From NCBI GenBank assembly GCA_964348665.1, contig CAYGDP010000001.1, forward strand, positions 124,001 through 188,000: 64,000 nt of DNA, read 5' to 3'. The first letter of the stretch is position 1, and each line of letters begins with the position of its first letter. Below the pieces are notes generated by a model, which did no database searches, was not told the origin of the DNA, and was given only the letters and a program-made list of their open reading frames with translations. The position numbers and the translations under genes were made by a program. Of the stretch, positions 50,937-61,500 are shown piece by piece. The stretch comes from CAYGDP01 sp964348665. GTDB lineage: Bacteria; Verrucomicrobiota; Verrucomicrobiia; Palsa-1439; CAYGDP01.

Positions 50937-52859
50937 ATGACCCAGACCTGGCTGAAAACGAAACTGCGCGAGCTGAAGACCAAATTGCCGGCCGCGTACA
51001 AGGAACATCCACGCTGGTTTTTGGGCGGAGCCGTAATTCTGGTTTTGTTGCTCTGGTTGGTCTGGCCTAATTCGCTGTCAAATTCTGCTGCGGTTTTTTT
51101 CGAGGCGAAACGCGGCGATTTCCTGATTTCCGTGGTCGAAGGCGGCACTCTGGAGGCTGTCAACGAAGTCATCGTCCGCAGCGAAGTCGAAGGCACGGCG
51201 CGAATTATTCACATTGTTCCCGAAGGCAGCTATGTCAAGAAAGGCGATCTGCTGGTCGAGCTGGATTCGTCGCAGGCGCAAGACCAGGTCAACCAACAGA
51301 ATATCGCTTACGAAAAGGCTCGATTTGCTCTGATCCAGGCCAAGGAACAACTCACCATCCAGAAGAGCGCCGTGGACAGCGAGGTGCGCGCGGCGGAGTT
51401 GAAGGCGGAATTTGCGAAAACTGACCTCAAGAAATACATTGAAGGCGAGTCGCTCCAACTGAAGCGGAATTTGGAAATCGAAACCAAGAACGTGGAGGAA
51501 AATCTCGCTCTGGCCAAGGAAAGGCTGGATTGGTCCGAAAAATTGCACGCACAGGGATTCGAAACAAAGAGCAACCTCGACAAGGATCGCCTCGCCGTTT
51601 CACAATACATTCTGCGGCTGGAACAGGCCAAGAACGCCTTGCAGATGTTTGAGACGTTCGATTTTCCAAAGCAAAAGCGTCAGCAAGAATCAAACGTGGA
51701 CCAGGCGGATAAAGAACTGGAACGTGTCAAACTCCAAGGCGAGCGCAAGCTCGCCCAATTCGAGGCTGACGTGACCACCCAGCAAAGCACGACCGAACTT
51801 AGCCGCAAAAAACTCGAACGCGACCAGGCGAATCTCAATGGCTGTAAAATTTTCGCGCCACAGGACGGCCTGGTCGTGTATGCGATCAGCGGCAATCGTT
51901 TCAGCAGCGAGTCCCTCATCGAAGGCGGCGCCACCGTTCGCAATCGCCAGGAGTTAATCAAACTCCCCGACATTTCCGAGATGAAACTGATGATCAAAAT
52001 CCATGAATCGCATATCAACATGATCAAACCCGGCTTGCCTGCGTTCGTCGTGTTGGATTCCATGCCCGATCAGCGATTCCGTGGCACGGTAAAAAAGGTC
52101 GCGCTGTTGCCCGACGCGCAGAGCCGCTGGGGAAATCCCAACCTGAAAGTGTACGCCACCGAAATCGTCCTCACTGACACCTTGCCTAACGTAAAGCCGG
52201 GCGTCTCCGCTCGCGCCGAAATCGTCGTTCATAATTTGCAAAATGTGCTGACCGTGCCCTTGCAAGCGGTAACGACCCAACAGGGTCGGCAAGTCGTCTA
52301 TGTGGCCGGTCGAGGCGGCCCCAAGGCCGTATCCGTCGAGGTCGGCCGGTATAACACCAAGCTCATCGAGGTCGTCAAAGGATTGGAAGAAGGAGACCGT
52401 GTCCTGCTCGCGCCACCGCTGGATTCGGAAGAAAAAGACCTCGGCGGCTCCATCCTGACCAAAGAGGAAGCTGCGACTTTACCCGCGCCGCCTCCCTCAC
52501 CCGCAAAACCAACTGCCGCTCCTTCGGCCAACCCGCCGTCGCCGGCTCCACTCGCACCTCCCCCGCTCGCTGCGCCGACTGCCCAAACCGAAAATCCTCC
52601 TGCCGCCCCCGGCGGTCGCGCTGGCAGCGGTCAATTCAATCGCGAAGAAATGATGAAGCAAGCGTTGAAACAGTTCGATAAGAACGGCGACGGTCAGCTC
52701 GACGATGAGGAACGCGCCGCCATGCGCGCCTATTATCAAGAGCGATTCGGCAGCCAAGGCGGCGACCCCGGAGGTCAGCGCCGACGGCGAGGAGACTCGC
52801 CACCAACGGACGGCACAGGCGCGGGAGAGCCGAAGGAAGGAAACAGCGAACGCCCGTGA
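50937..52859 (+). CDS. Periplasmic membrane-fusion protein with C-terminal EF-hand
   Basis: A 640-residue HlyD/MacA-type adaptor. One N-terminal membrane helix (WFLGGAVILVLLLWLVW) precedes the split lipoyl domain (VVEGGTLEAVNEVIVRSEVE and later ILAPQDG-like IFAPQDGLVVYAI), long coiled-coil arms (about 140-300) and a beta-barrel. After a Pro/Ala-rich linker (about 530-560, PAPPPSPAKPTA) comes an EF-hand: DKNGDGQLDDEE (581-592) with ligands in positions 1, 3, 5, 9 and 12, then a basic tail. Two bases separate it from the TolC gene. It links TolC to the MacB-like pump that follows. Confidence 0.9.
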   Translation: MTQTWLKTKLRELKTKLPAAYKEHPRWFLGGAVILVLLLWLVWPNSLSNSAAVFFEAKRGDFLISVVEGGTLEAVNEVIVRSEVEGTARIIHIVPEGSYVKKGDLLVELDSSQAQDQVNQQNIAYEKARFALIQAKEQLTIQKSAVDSEVRAAELKAEFAKTDLKKYIEGESLQLKRNLEIETKNVEENLALAKERLDWSEKLHAQGFETKSNLDKDRLAVSQYILRLEQAKNALQMFETFDFPKQKRQQESNVDQADKELERVKLQGERKLAQFEADVTTQQSTTELSRKKLERDQANLNGCKIFAPQDGLVVYAISGNRFSSESLIEGGATVRNRQELIKLPDISEMKLMIKIHESHINMIKPGLPAFVVLDSMPDQRFRGTVKKVALLPDAQSRWGNPNLKVYATEIVLTDTLPNVKPGVSARAEIVVHNLQNVLTVPLQAVTTQQGRQVVYVAGRGGPKAVSVEVGRYNTKLIEVVKGLEEGDRVLLAPPLDSEEKDLGGSILTKEEAATLPAPPPSPAKPTAAPSANPPSPAPLAPPPLAAPTAQTENPPAAPGGRAGSGQFNREEMMKQALKQFDKNGDGQLDDEERAAMRAYYQERFGSQGGDPGGQRRRRGDSPPTDGTGAGEPKEGNSERP

Positions 52860-53620
52860 CAACCGCCCGCGACAATCCTGTGGTTCCATTGTCGCCGCCA
52901 CAAAACGGGAACGGTGCCATCATTCGTTGGGAGGGCGTGGAAAAAACTTATTTTCTGGAGAATGACAACCAGGTGCGGGCGTTGCGAGGAGTGGACATCG
53001 TGATTGAGAAAGGTTCGTTTGTCGCTCTCATGGGCCCGTCGGGTTCGGGCAAATCCACGGTGCTAAACCTGCTCGGCTGTCTTGACCGACCCACGGCGGG
53101 CCGTTTTTTGTTGGGCGGCGTGGACGTTTCGGGGATGGACGACGACGAACTCTCGCGCGTTCGCGGACAGCAAATTGGTTTTATTTTTCAGTCCTACAAC
53201 CTGATCGCGCAATTAACCGTCATCGAAAACATCCAGGTGCCGCTGCTGTATCAAGGCAAGAATCCGCAGGAAAACTATGATTGGTGCGTGGAATTGGCGG
53301 GGCGAGTTGGGTTAGGGGACCGCTTGACTCATCGGCCCAATCAGTTGTCGGGCGGACAGCAGCAGCGCGTCGCCATCGCCCGTTCCCTGGTCAATGATCC
53401 ACTCCTGATTCTGGCCGATGAACCGACCGGGAATCTGGATTCGAAAACCGGCGCGGAAGTGTTGGAGATGATTGACCGTCTCAATGCCAGCGGTAAAACG
53501 ATCGTGTTGGTGACACACGACGACAAGGTAGCCGCTCGCGCCCAACGAATCCTCCATATGCAGGATGGCATTGTGGATCGTGACATCATCAATCGTCCCG
53601 TCGCCAAACCACGAACCTAA
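52856..53620 (+). CDS. ABC transporter ATP-binding protein, MacB/LolD type
   Basis: A 254-residue ATPase. Walker A GPSGSGKST, Q-loop FQSYNLI, signature LSGGQQQR, Walker B LLILADEPTGNLDS and the H-loop VTHDD are all intact. GLDRPTAG-like LLGCLDRPTAGRFLLG is typical of the MacB/LolD group. The GTG start overlaps the previous stop. It drives the MacB-like permease 5 bases downstream. The first 25 residues (DNPVVPLSPPQNGNG) are a non-conserved extension. Confidence 0.93.
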   Translation: MTTARDNPVVPLSPPQNGNGAIIRWEGVEKTYFLENDNQVRALRGVDIVIEKGSFVALMGPSGSGKSTVLNLLGCLDRPTAGRFLLGGVDVSGMDDDELSRVRGQQIGFIFQSYNLIAQLTVIENIQVPLLYQGKNPQENYDWCVELAGRVGLGDRLTHRPNQLSGGQQQRVAIARSLVNDPLLILADEPTGNLDSKTGAEVLEMIDRLNASGKTIVLVTHDDKVAARAQRILHMQDGIVDRDIINRPVAKPRT

Positions 53621-53625
53621 CCCCG

Positions 53626-54921
53626 ATGATTGCCTTCACCGAACTCACCGACAGCATTCGGCTGGGAGTCAAAAGTCTCCTCCTGCACCGGCTTCGCGCG
53701 GCGTTGACGATGCTCGGCATCATCTTCGGCGTTTGCTCGGTCATTGCCATGCTCGCCATCGGTGAAGGCGCATCGTACGAAGCCCAGGAAGCCATCAAGA
53801 AACTAGGCAGCCGCAACATTATCATCCGTAGCATCAAACCGGTCGAGGACGCCAAACAATCCAGTGCGGGCATTGGACGTCCGATGTCGCTCGATTACGG
53901 CTTGCATTATGACGACGCCTCGCGCATCCAAGGCACCATTCCGCGCGTTCGCCATGTCCTCCCCATGCGCATCATTCGCGAGACCGCGCGGTTCGACCGC
54001 AACGCGATCAATTGTCAGGTCATCGGCACACTGCCCAGTTATGCGCAGATCGTCGGCGTGGATGTTCTCCGCGGACGATTTCTCACTCACATTGACGAAG
54101 TGACGCACGACAATGTTTGCGCCATCACCATCGGTTTGGCGCAACGATTGTTTCCTTATCAGGATCCCCTCCAACAATCCATCAAGGTGGATGCGTTCTA
54201 TTATCGTGTGATCGGCTTGATCCGCGAAAAAAACATGCCAGAACAACGCACCAAATCTGGCCGCGACCCAGGAGAACCAATCGACAATAACCTGTACATT
54301 CCCTTGTCCACGTCCCGGACACGGTTTGGCGAGGAATTAATCCGCCGTACCGCGGGCGGATTTGAAATGGAGAAAGTCGAACTGCACCAACTCACAATCC
54401 AAATGGAGGATACGTCCGCGGTCGAAATTGCCGACCCGCAAATCAAGACGTTGCTCGGACGGTTTCACCAGAAGGCCGATTACGAAATAATCGTCCCGCT
54501 GCAACTCCTGCGCCAGGCCGAACAGACCAAACGCATTTTTAACATCGTCCTCGGCTCGATCGCCGCCATCTCGCTCCTCGTCGGCGGCATTGGCATCATG
54601 AACATCATGCTGGCCACCGTCACCGAACGAACGCGCGAAATCGGCATTCGACGCGCCCTCGGCGCTCGCAAACGCGATATCACGATTCAATTCCTTGTCG
54701 AAACTATCGTGTTGGCCGTTGGCGGTGGAATCATCGGGGTTGTTCTCGGCCTCATTGTTCCCTTCGCCGTTTCCCTGCTGACGGACATGAAAACGATCGT
54801 GACAGTATGGTCGGTTGTTCTCGCCTTTGGCATCTCCGCCGCCGTCGGCATTATCTTCGGCCTGTACCCCGCCAAAGCCGCCGCCGAGCTTGATCCCATC
54901 GAAGCTTTGCGGCACGAATAA
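53626..54921 (+). CDS. ABC transporter permease, MacB-like
   Basis: A 431-residue inner-membrane protein with four membrane helices in MacB/FtsX layout: one N-terminal (LTMLGIIFGVCSVIAMLAIG), a large periplasmic domain, and three C-terminal helices (LGSIAAISLLVGGIGIMNIM and following). TERTREIGIRRALGARKRDI is the signature of the family. With the ATPase, adaptor and TolC genes before it, this completes a mechanotransmission-type tripartite pump. The substrate could be a peptide, lipid or metabolite; it is not shown by the sequence. Confidence 0.92.
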   Translation: MIAFTELTDSIRLGVKSLLLHRLRAALTMLGIIFGVCSVIAMLAIGEGASYEAQEAIKKLGSRNIIIRSIKPVEDAKQSSAGIGRPMSLDYGLHYDDASRIQGTIPRVRHVLPMRIIRETARFDRNAINCQVIGTLPSYAQIVGVDVLRGRFLTHIDEVTHDNVCAITIGLAQRLFPYQDPLQQSIKVDAFYYRVIGLIREKNMPEQRTKSGRDPGEPIDNNLYIPLSTSRTRFGEELIRRTAGGFEMEKVELHQLTIQMEDTSAVEIADPQIKTLLGRFHQKADYEIIVPLQLLRQAEQTKRIFNIVLGSIAAISLLVGGIGIMNIMLATVTERTREIGIRRALGARKRDITIQFLVETIVLAVGGGIIGVVLGLIVPFAVSLLTDMKTIVTVWSVVLAFGISAAVGIIFGLYPAKAAAELDPIEALRHE

Positions 54922-54936
54922 AGGACGAGTTAATCC

Positions 54937-55416
54937 ATGCCGAATGTTCTCAAACTGCGCGTGAACGGAAAAACCGTGCGGCTCAATGCCGATGCGGAGC
55001 GATCGCTCTTGAGTGTCTTGCGGGATGACCTCGACTTGACCGGCGCGAAATACGGCTGTGGCGAGGGCGAGTGCGGCGCGTGCACGGTGTTGGCGGACGG
55101 AAAACCAATTCGTTCCTGCGTCACCAAAGTTGGCGCGGTTGGGTCGAAGCCCATTCTCACCATTGAAGGCTTGGAAACAAATGGAAAGCTTCATCCGGTT
55201 CAGGAAGCTTTTTTGGAAATCGGAGCGATGCAATGCGGCTATTGCACCAGCGGGATGATTCTGTCCGCCGTTGCTTTGCTGAAGAAAAACTCAAAACCTT
55301 CCCGCGATGAGATCGTTCGCGCGATGGATGGGAACGTCTGCCGATGCTGTACTTATCCAAGGATTCTCACGGCGATCTCAAAAGCCGGGCGCTCGACGAA
55401 GGCGGGTGTGCGGTGA
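54937..55416 (+). CDS. 2Fe-2S subunit of a second molybdenum hydroxylase
   Basis: A 159-residue CoxS-like subunit. CGEGECGACTVL and CGYCTSGM ... VCRCCTYPRIL hold two 2Fe-2S clusters. The CRC-TYPRI wording is typical of isoquinoline 1-oxidoreductase-type (IorA) enzymes, which pass electrons to a cytochrome rather than FAD. No leader peptide: it may be exported bound to the large subunit. It overlaps the GTG start of that subunit (GTGA) and is 15 bases behind the ABC permease. Confidence 0.92.
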   Translation: MPNVLKLRVNGKTVRLNADAERSLLSVLRDDLDLTGAKYGCGEGECGACTVLADGKPIRSCVTKVGAVGSKPILTIEGLETNGKLHPVQEAFLEIGAMQCGYCTSGMILSAVALLKKNSKPSRDEIVRAMDGNVCRCCTYPRILTAISKAGRSTKAGVR

Positions 55417-57539
55417 AGACCGAGCAGGAACGATACGAATTGGCCGAGCCGCCCCGGTATCGGTTTGATCTCAAGCGCCGTGATTTTTTCAAGACGATGG
55501 GTGGTGGTTTAGTCGTAATGTGCCTGCTCGACCGCGCCGTCGCGCAAGAAGCGGGTGGCGGACGACGACGGGGCGGTGGAAACGCGCCTGGCGACCTTGG
55601 CGCGTGGCTGCACATCGACGAGCGCGGCCAAGTCACCGTGTTCACTGGTAAAGTGGAAATCGGGCAGAACATCCGCACATCGCTCGCGCAAGTTGTCGCC
55701 GAAGAATTGAGCGCGCCGCTTGGCTCGATCCGACTCGTCATGGCCGATACGCAACTTGTTCCGTTCGACATGGGCACGTTTGGCAGTCGTACGACTCCGG
55801 ATATGGCGCGGCAGTTGCGACGCGCCGCCGCTGGTGCGCGTGAACTTCTAATTGATCTGGCCGCCGAGGAATGGAAGACCGACCGCGCCACGCTGACCGT
55901 CGCCGACGGCAAAGTCATTCGCGCAGAGACCAAACAATTTCTCGATTTCGGCAAATTGACAAAAGGACAGAAGCTCACCAAAACCATAGCGGGCGATTCG
56001 CCGACGACTCCTGCCGCAAACTGGAAAGTCGCAGGTCAGTCGGTCAAGAAAGCAGACGGTCGCGCGTTCGTGACCGGTCGGCACAAATATTCATCCGACG
56101 TAAAACTCACGGGCATGTTGCACGGGAAAGTCCTGCGGCCACCATCGTTTGGCGCGAAGCTGGTTTCGTGCGACGTGAAGGAAGCGGAAGCAATTACAAG
56201 CGCGGTAGTCGTGCGCGACGGCGATTTCGTTGGAGTCGCCGCCCCGACGGAATTCGAGGCGAGACAAGCGTTGAAAACGATCAAGGCGGAATGGAAAACA
56301 AGCCAGCATATTTCTGGCAAAGACTTGTTCGCGCACTTAAAAAAACCGGGAGGCGGAGGCGGATGGGATAGAGGTGGCAACAAAATCGGCTCGATTCAGG
56401 ACGGAATGGCAGCGGCAGACATTAAATTGCAACAGACCTACACCATCGCCTATATCGCTCACGCGGCGCTCGAACCTCGCGCGGCGGTGGCGGAATGGAA
56501 AGAGGGAAATCTGACGGTTTGGACGGGAACCCAACGCCCTTTCGGTGTGCGGAGTGAATTGGCTGGCGCGTTTCGCGTTACCGAAGACAAAGTTCGTGTC
56601 ATCGTTCCCGACACCGGGTCGGGCTATGGCGGCAAACACACCGGCGAAGCAGCCGTTGAAGCGGCGCGACTCGCGAAGGCCGCGGGTCAACCGGTGAAGT
56701 TGGTTTGGACACGCGAGGAGGAATTTACGTGGGCATATTTGCGTCCCGCGGGTGTGATCGAAATCTCCAGCGGCGCTCGCAAAGATGGCGCGCTCTCCGC
56801 ATGGGAGTTTCACAATTACAACTCGGGCGGCTCCGCAATCCAAACGCCTTACACAGTTCTCAATCAGCGGATTGAATCTCACAGCGCGAACTCGCCGCTG
56901 CGACAAGGCTCGTATCGTGCGCTCGCCTCCACTGCAAACGTCTTTGCACGAGAAACGCACATGGACGAACTGGCGCACGCTCTCGGCGTTGACCCACTGG
57001 AATTTCGGCTGAAAAACCTAAACGATGCGCGACTTCGCGCCGTGTTCGAGGCTGCCGCAAAAACATTTGGGTGGGGACAAAAGCCTGCGCCCAATCACGG
57101 CTTCGGTATCGGGGGCGGCATCGAGAAAGGCTCGTATATTGCCACTTGTGCCGAGGTTGTCGTGGACCGCGCCAGTGGTAAAGTCCAAGTCATTCGAGCA
57201 GTCAGCGCGTTCGAGTGCGGCGCGATTCTGAACCCCGAGCATCTGAAAAATCAAGTTGAAGGCTCGATGGTGATGGGTTTGGGCGGCGCGATGTTTGAAG
57301 CCATTGAATTTGAGAACGGGATAATCCTCAATCCGCGCTTTTCGGATTATCGCGTGCCGCGGTTCAGCGACACACCCGAGATCGAAGTCGTTCTGCTGGA
57401 TCGCAAGGGTTTGCCGTCGGCGGGCGCGGGAGAAACTCCGATTGTTGGAATTGCCCCGGCCATTGGTAATGCCATCTTTGCTGCAACAGGCCAGCGTCTC
57501 CGTTCACTTCCGCTCGCGCCGAAAGGTATAAAAGTTTGA
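55413..57539 (+). CDS. Tat-exported large subunit of a molybdenum hydroxylase (IorB-like)
   Basis: A 708-residue molybdopterin subunit. GTG 55413 overlaps the small-subunit stop; a longer frame starting at 55344 is not used. The Tat signal (LKRRDFFKTMGGGLVVMCLL) sends the assembled pair to the periplasm. VAQEAGGGRRRGGGNAPG is a low-complexity linker. Further on, VPDTGSGYGGKHTGEAA and the active-site region PLRQGSYRALASTANVF, and near the end SAGAGETPIVGIAPAIGNAI with the catalytic Glu, match isoquinoline oxidoreductase-type enzymes. It hydroxylates an N-heterocycle or aldehyde outside the cytoplasm; no FAD subunit gene is present. Confidence 0.9.
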   Translation: MKTEQERYELAEPPRYRFDLKRRDFFKTMGGGLVVMCLLDRAVAQEAGGGRRRGGGNAPGDLGAWLHIDERGQVTVFTGKVEIGQNIRTSLAQVVAEELSAPLGSIRLVMADTQLVPFDMGTFGSRTTPDMARQLRRAAAGARELLIDLAAEEWKTDRATLTVADGKVIRAETKQFLDFGKLTKGQKLTKTIAGDSPTTPAANWKVAGQSVKKADGRAFVTGRHKYSSDVKLTGMLHGKVLRPPSFGAKLVSCDVKEAEAITSAVVVRDGDFVGVAAPTEFEARQALKTIKAEWKTSQHISGKDLFAHLKKPGGGGGWDRGGNKIGSIQDGMAAADIKLQQTYTIAYIAHAALEPRAAVAEWKEGNLTVWTGTQRPFGVRSELAGAFRVTEDKVRVIVPDTGSGYGGKHTGEAAVEAARLAKAAGQPVKLVWTREEEFTWAYLRPAGVIEISSGARKDGALSAWEFHNYNSGGSAIQTPYTVLNQRIESHSANSPLRQGSYRALASTANVFARETHMDELAHALGVDPLEFRLKNLNDARLRAVFEAAAKTFGWGQKPAPNHGFGIGGGIEKGSYIATCAEVVVDRASGKVQVIRAVSAFECGAILNPEHLKNQVEGSMVMGLGGAMFEAIEFENGIILNPRFSDYRVPRFSDTPEIEVVLLDRKGLPSAGAGETPIVGIAPAIGNAIFAATGQRLRSLPLAPKGIKV

Positions 57540-57618
57540 CCACATTTGTTGATTTATCAGGAGGGTATACTCGCGTTGTTGACTGGCGTTCTCTAACCCA
57601 AACCGGTATCCTAACCCC

Positions 57619-58551
57619 ATGAATCAGCTATCGCGCCGAGAGTTCTTGACGGTTTCCGGGTGCGTAGGAATAGCAGCGACCGCCTCGCGGGTTGTGGGCA
57701 TGGAACCGATTCAACGGGTCGGCAAACCGCGATTGCGCCTTAGCTTGGCCGCCTATTCGTTTCGCGATTTTTTCAAAGACGCCAGCCATTCGCGTATTGC
57801 CGCGCCTCCCCCCGAAAAGCAACTCGATCTGTTCCAGTTCTTGGATTTTTGCGCCGACCACGAATGTGATGGGGCGGAATTGACGGCGTACTATTTTCCT
57901 GCGGAAATCACGGCGGAATTTCTAGCGCGGCTCAAACGACACGCCTTCCTGCGCGGCGTCGCCATCAGCGGTTCTGCCGTGGGAAACAATTTCGCGTTGC
58001 CCAAGGGAGAGAAACTGAACCAGGAAATTGCGGCGTTGAAAAAATGGATCGATCGCGCGGCGGCTCTCGGCGCGCCGCATATCCGTGTTTTTGCCGGCGC
58101 GCCCAAGGAAATCAGCGAGACCGAAGCGCGCGCCAATTGCGTGAGCACACTGGAAGAATGCGCCGAGTATGCGGGCAGCAAGGGGATTTTTCTGGGACTG
58201 GAAAATCACGGCGGAATTGTGTCCGATTCGGAAGGGATGCTGGCGATCCTGCGCGCCGTGAAAAGTCGGTGGCTGGGTGTCAGTCTCGATACCGGAAATT
58301 TTCATACGACCGATCCCTACGCCGATTTGGCCAAGATCGCGCCGTATGCCGTCAACGTGCAATTGAAAGTCGAAATCTCGCCTCGCGGAAAACCGAGTGA
58401 GCCGGCAGACTTGCCGCGCCTCGTCAAGATTCTGCGGGACGCGAACTACCAGGGCTACGTGGCGCTCGAATACGAATCGAAGGAGGACCCGTGGACGGCA
58501 GTCCCGCTCCTGCTGAAACGGCTAAAGGAATTGCTTGCGGGTGATAAATGA
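57619..58551 (+). CDS. Tat-exported sugar phosphate isomerase/epimerase-like TIM barrel
   Basis: A 310-residue AP-endonuclease-2-type TIM barrel. A Tat-like signal (LSRREFLTVSGCVGIAATAS) is followed by LSLAAYSFRDFFK, GAELTAYYFPAE, FLGLENHGG, VSLDTGNFH and VALEYESKEDP, holding the metal-binding Glu, Asp and His of the family. Members are isomerases, epimerases or dehydratases of sugars and inositols. Export is unusual for the phosphate name, so a free sugar is more likely. It precedes a GH2-like enzyme by 13 bases, suggesting the two act on the same carbohydrate. Confidence 0.82.
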   Translation: MNQLSRREFLTVSGCVGIAATASRVVGMEPIQRVGKPRLRLSLAAYSFRDFFKDASHSRIAAPPPEKQLDLFQFLDFCADHECDGAELTAYYFPAEITAEFLARLKRHAFLRGVAISGSAVGNNFALPKGEKLNQEIAALKKWIDRAAALGAPHIRVFAGAPKEISETEARANCVSTLEECAEYAGSKGIFLGLENHGGIVSDSEGMLAILRAVKSRWLGVSLDTGNFHTTDPYADLAKIAPYAVNVQLKVEISPRGKPSEPADLPRLVKILRDANYQGYVALEYESKEDPWTAVPLLLKRLKELLAGDK

Positions 58552-58564
58552 CGGGGAAATCGGA

Positions 58565-61500
58565 ATGAAGATTTTTTCGTCCAATCGGGCTGCAGTAGGA
58601 CGGCAGTTTTATTTTTGGAAGTGGATTGTTTCCGTCGCTTGCTATGTCGTGGCTGTGGCGGGAAGCCTCTCTGCTGCCGAGGTTCTTCCCGATGGCGTAA
58701 AGGCGGTATGGGATCTCGGGAAATCGTTTCGCGAGAAAACGCAAACGCGCGAGCGAGTAAGCTTGAACGGTTTATGGCGTTGGCAGCCCGCCTCCGATGA
58801 AATTCTGCCGACGGTCGCGTGGGGCTACTTCAAAGTGCCCGGCAGTTGGCCTGGGATTACCGACTACATGCAGAAAGATTTTCAAACGCTATACGCGCAT
58901 CCCGATTGGAAGAACACGAAGCTCGGCAGTGTGGGCGCGGCGTGGTATCAGCGTGAGATCACAATACCCGCCGAATGGGCTGGCAGGCGTATCGCGGTAA
59001 CTACGGAATACGTGAATTCGTTCGCCGCGATGTTCGTGGACGGGAACCTGGCGGGGGAGATTCGCTTTCCATCGGGCGAAGTGGACGTCACGAAGCTGTG
59101 TACACCCGGAAGCAAGCATTTGCTTTCATTGCGCGTGAACGCGATGCCGCTGAAGGGTGTCATGCTTTCCTACAACGACACGAACCGCGCCAAGGAAGTA
59201 AAAGGCGAAGTACGGCGACGCGGCTTGTGCGGTGATATCTGGCTCGTCGCCATACCCTTGACGGAACGCATCGCGGACGTGAAAGTTGAAACGTCAGTGC
59301 GTAAAAGTGAAGTGACTGTCAGCGTGGTGATGGATGGTTTGGCTGCGGACTTGCAATACACTCTTCGCGCCGCGATTAGAGACGGCAGCCGCGTGGTGCA
59401 CGAATTCAGCAGCCCGCCGTTCAATGGCGGGCGCGTTTCTTTCACGGAAAAATGGAAACCCGCCAAACTTTGGGACATCCACACGCCGCAGAATCAATTT
59501 GAATTGAGCGTGACGTTGCTGGATGCGAAGGAAAAACCCTTCGATACCTCGCTTCCCGTCCGTTTCGGCTTTCGCGAGCTTTGGATTGATGGACGGGATT
59601 TTTATCTGAATGGCTCGCGGATTTTTCTTTCCGCTGTGCCGTTGGACAACGCGGAGATCGGCGCGGCGACGGCGACGTATGAGGCGGCGAAAGAGAGTCT
59701 GTTGCGGCTCAAGAGTTTTGGGATCAATTTCGTCTATACTCACAACTACGATTGCAATCCGGGCAGTCACTTGAGTTTCGAGGAGATTTTCCGCGCCGCC
59801 GACGATGTCGGAATGTTAGTCTCGTTTTCGCAGCCGCATTTTTCCAACTACGATTGGAAGGCCGCCGCTGCCGATGCGAACAACGGTTACGCCCGGCACG
59901 CAGAATTTTACGTACACGTGGCGCAAAACCATCCGTCGGTCGTCTTCTATTCGATGAGCCACAATTCAACGGGCTATAACGAGGACATGAATCCCGACTT
60001 AATTGACGGTAAAAACGATCCCCGCGATAACTGGGCGAAGAACAACATGAAACTCGCTTTGCGCGCCGAGGCCATCGTCCACCGACTCGATCCCAGCCGC
60101 ATCATCTATCATCATTCGTCGGGCAATCTCGGCCCAATGCACAACAGCAATTTCTATCCAAACTTCGCGCCCATTCAGGAACTCAATGACTGGTTCGAGC
60201 ACTGGTCTAACGAGGGCGTAAAACCGATGTTCACCTGCGAGTATGGTGCGCCGTTCGGGTGGGATTGGACGATGTATCGCGGCTGGCACAATGGAAAACG
60301 CGATTTTGGCAGCGCGCGTGTGCCGTGGGAATACTGCTCCGCCGAGTGGAACGCACAGTTCCTAGGCGACCGCGCGTTCAAGCTTGGCGAATTCGAGAAA
60401 GATAATCTGCGGTTCGAGGCGAAGCAATTCCGCGAGGGAAAACTATTTTACCGGTGGGATTATCCGCACCCGCCCGGCTCGCCGCTGCTGGACGACCAGC
60501 AAACCGTCGCCGCGATGTACATCGCCGATAATTGGCGAGCCTTTCGCACGAGAGGATTGTCTGCAAACTCGCCTTGGGACTTTGCGCCTTACTGGAAACG
60601 GCGCGACGGCCTGGATCGCAAGCGCGTTGAGTTGAAGACCGATTGGGACAACTTGCAGCGGCCGGGGTATAGCCCCGACTATATCGAGCAACGCTACGAA
60701 CGAATGGACGTGGCGTTCGACCGCGCCGATTGGATTCCGACTGCGTCGGCGGACGCACTGATCCGCAACAATCAACCGCTCCTCGCCTACATCGCGGGAA
60801 AACCCGCCAGCGTCACCAGCAAAGATCACAACTTCCTCGCGGGCGAAACCGTCGAGAAACAACTCGTCATCGTCAATAATTCGCGAGAGACGGTTTCATT
60901 CACCGTTTGGTGGTCTGAGAGACTTACAATGCCTGAAATGTCTCAACTCACCAAAATTGACACCTTGTTGACGGGAGAACAAAAACGTATCCCTCTGTAT
61001 TTCAACCTTCCAGCGAGGATTGCGTCTGGCGCATACGAACTGCACTCTGCTGTTATATCGGCCAACGGCGAGAAGCAAAACGACTCCTTCACGATCAATA
61101 TTCTCGCACCGCAGCCAGCCGTAAAATCTTCCACGAATATCGCTCTCTTTGACCCGAAAGGCGAGACGACGAAATTGCTCGGCTCACTCGGCGTTCGCGC
61201 GCAAGCGGTGGACGCCAACGCGGATTTGTCCGCTTACGACACTCTGGTCGTTGGTAAAGGAGGTCTCTCCACCGATGCACCCGCACCGAGCATCGCACAC
61301 GTCCGCGACGGACTGAAAGTTGTCATGTTCGAGCAAACGTCCGACGTTTTGGAAAAGCGTTTTGGTTTTCGCACCGCCGAATACGGATTGCGCCAGGTTT
61401 GGCCACGTGTACCCGATCATCCGTTGTTGGCGGGACTTGACGCCGACACTCTGCGCGACTGGCGTGGTGCAGCGACGATCCTGCCATCGCGGCTTACCTA

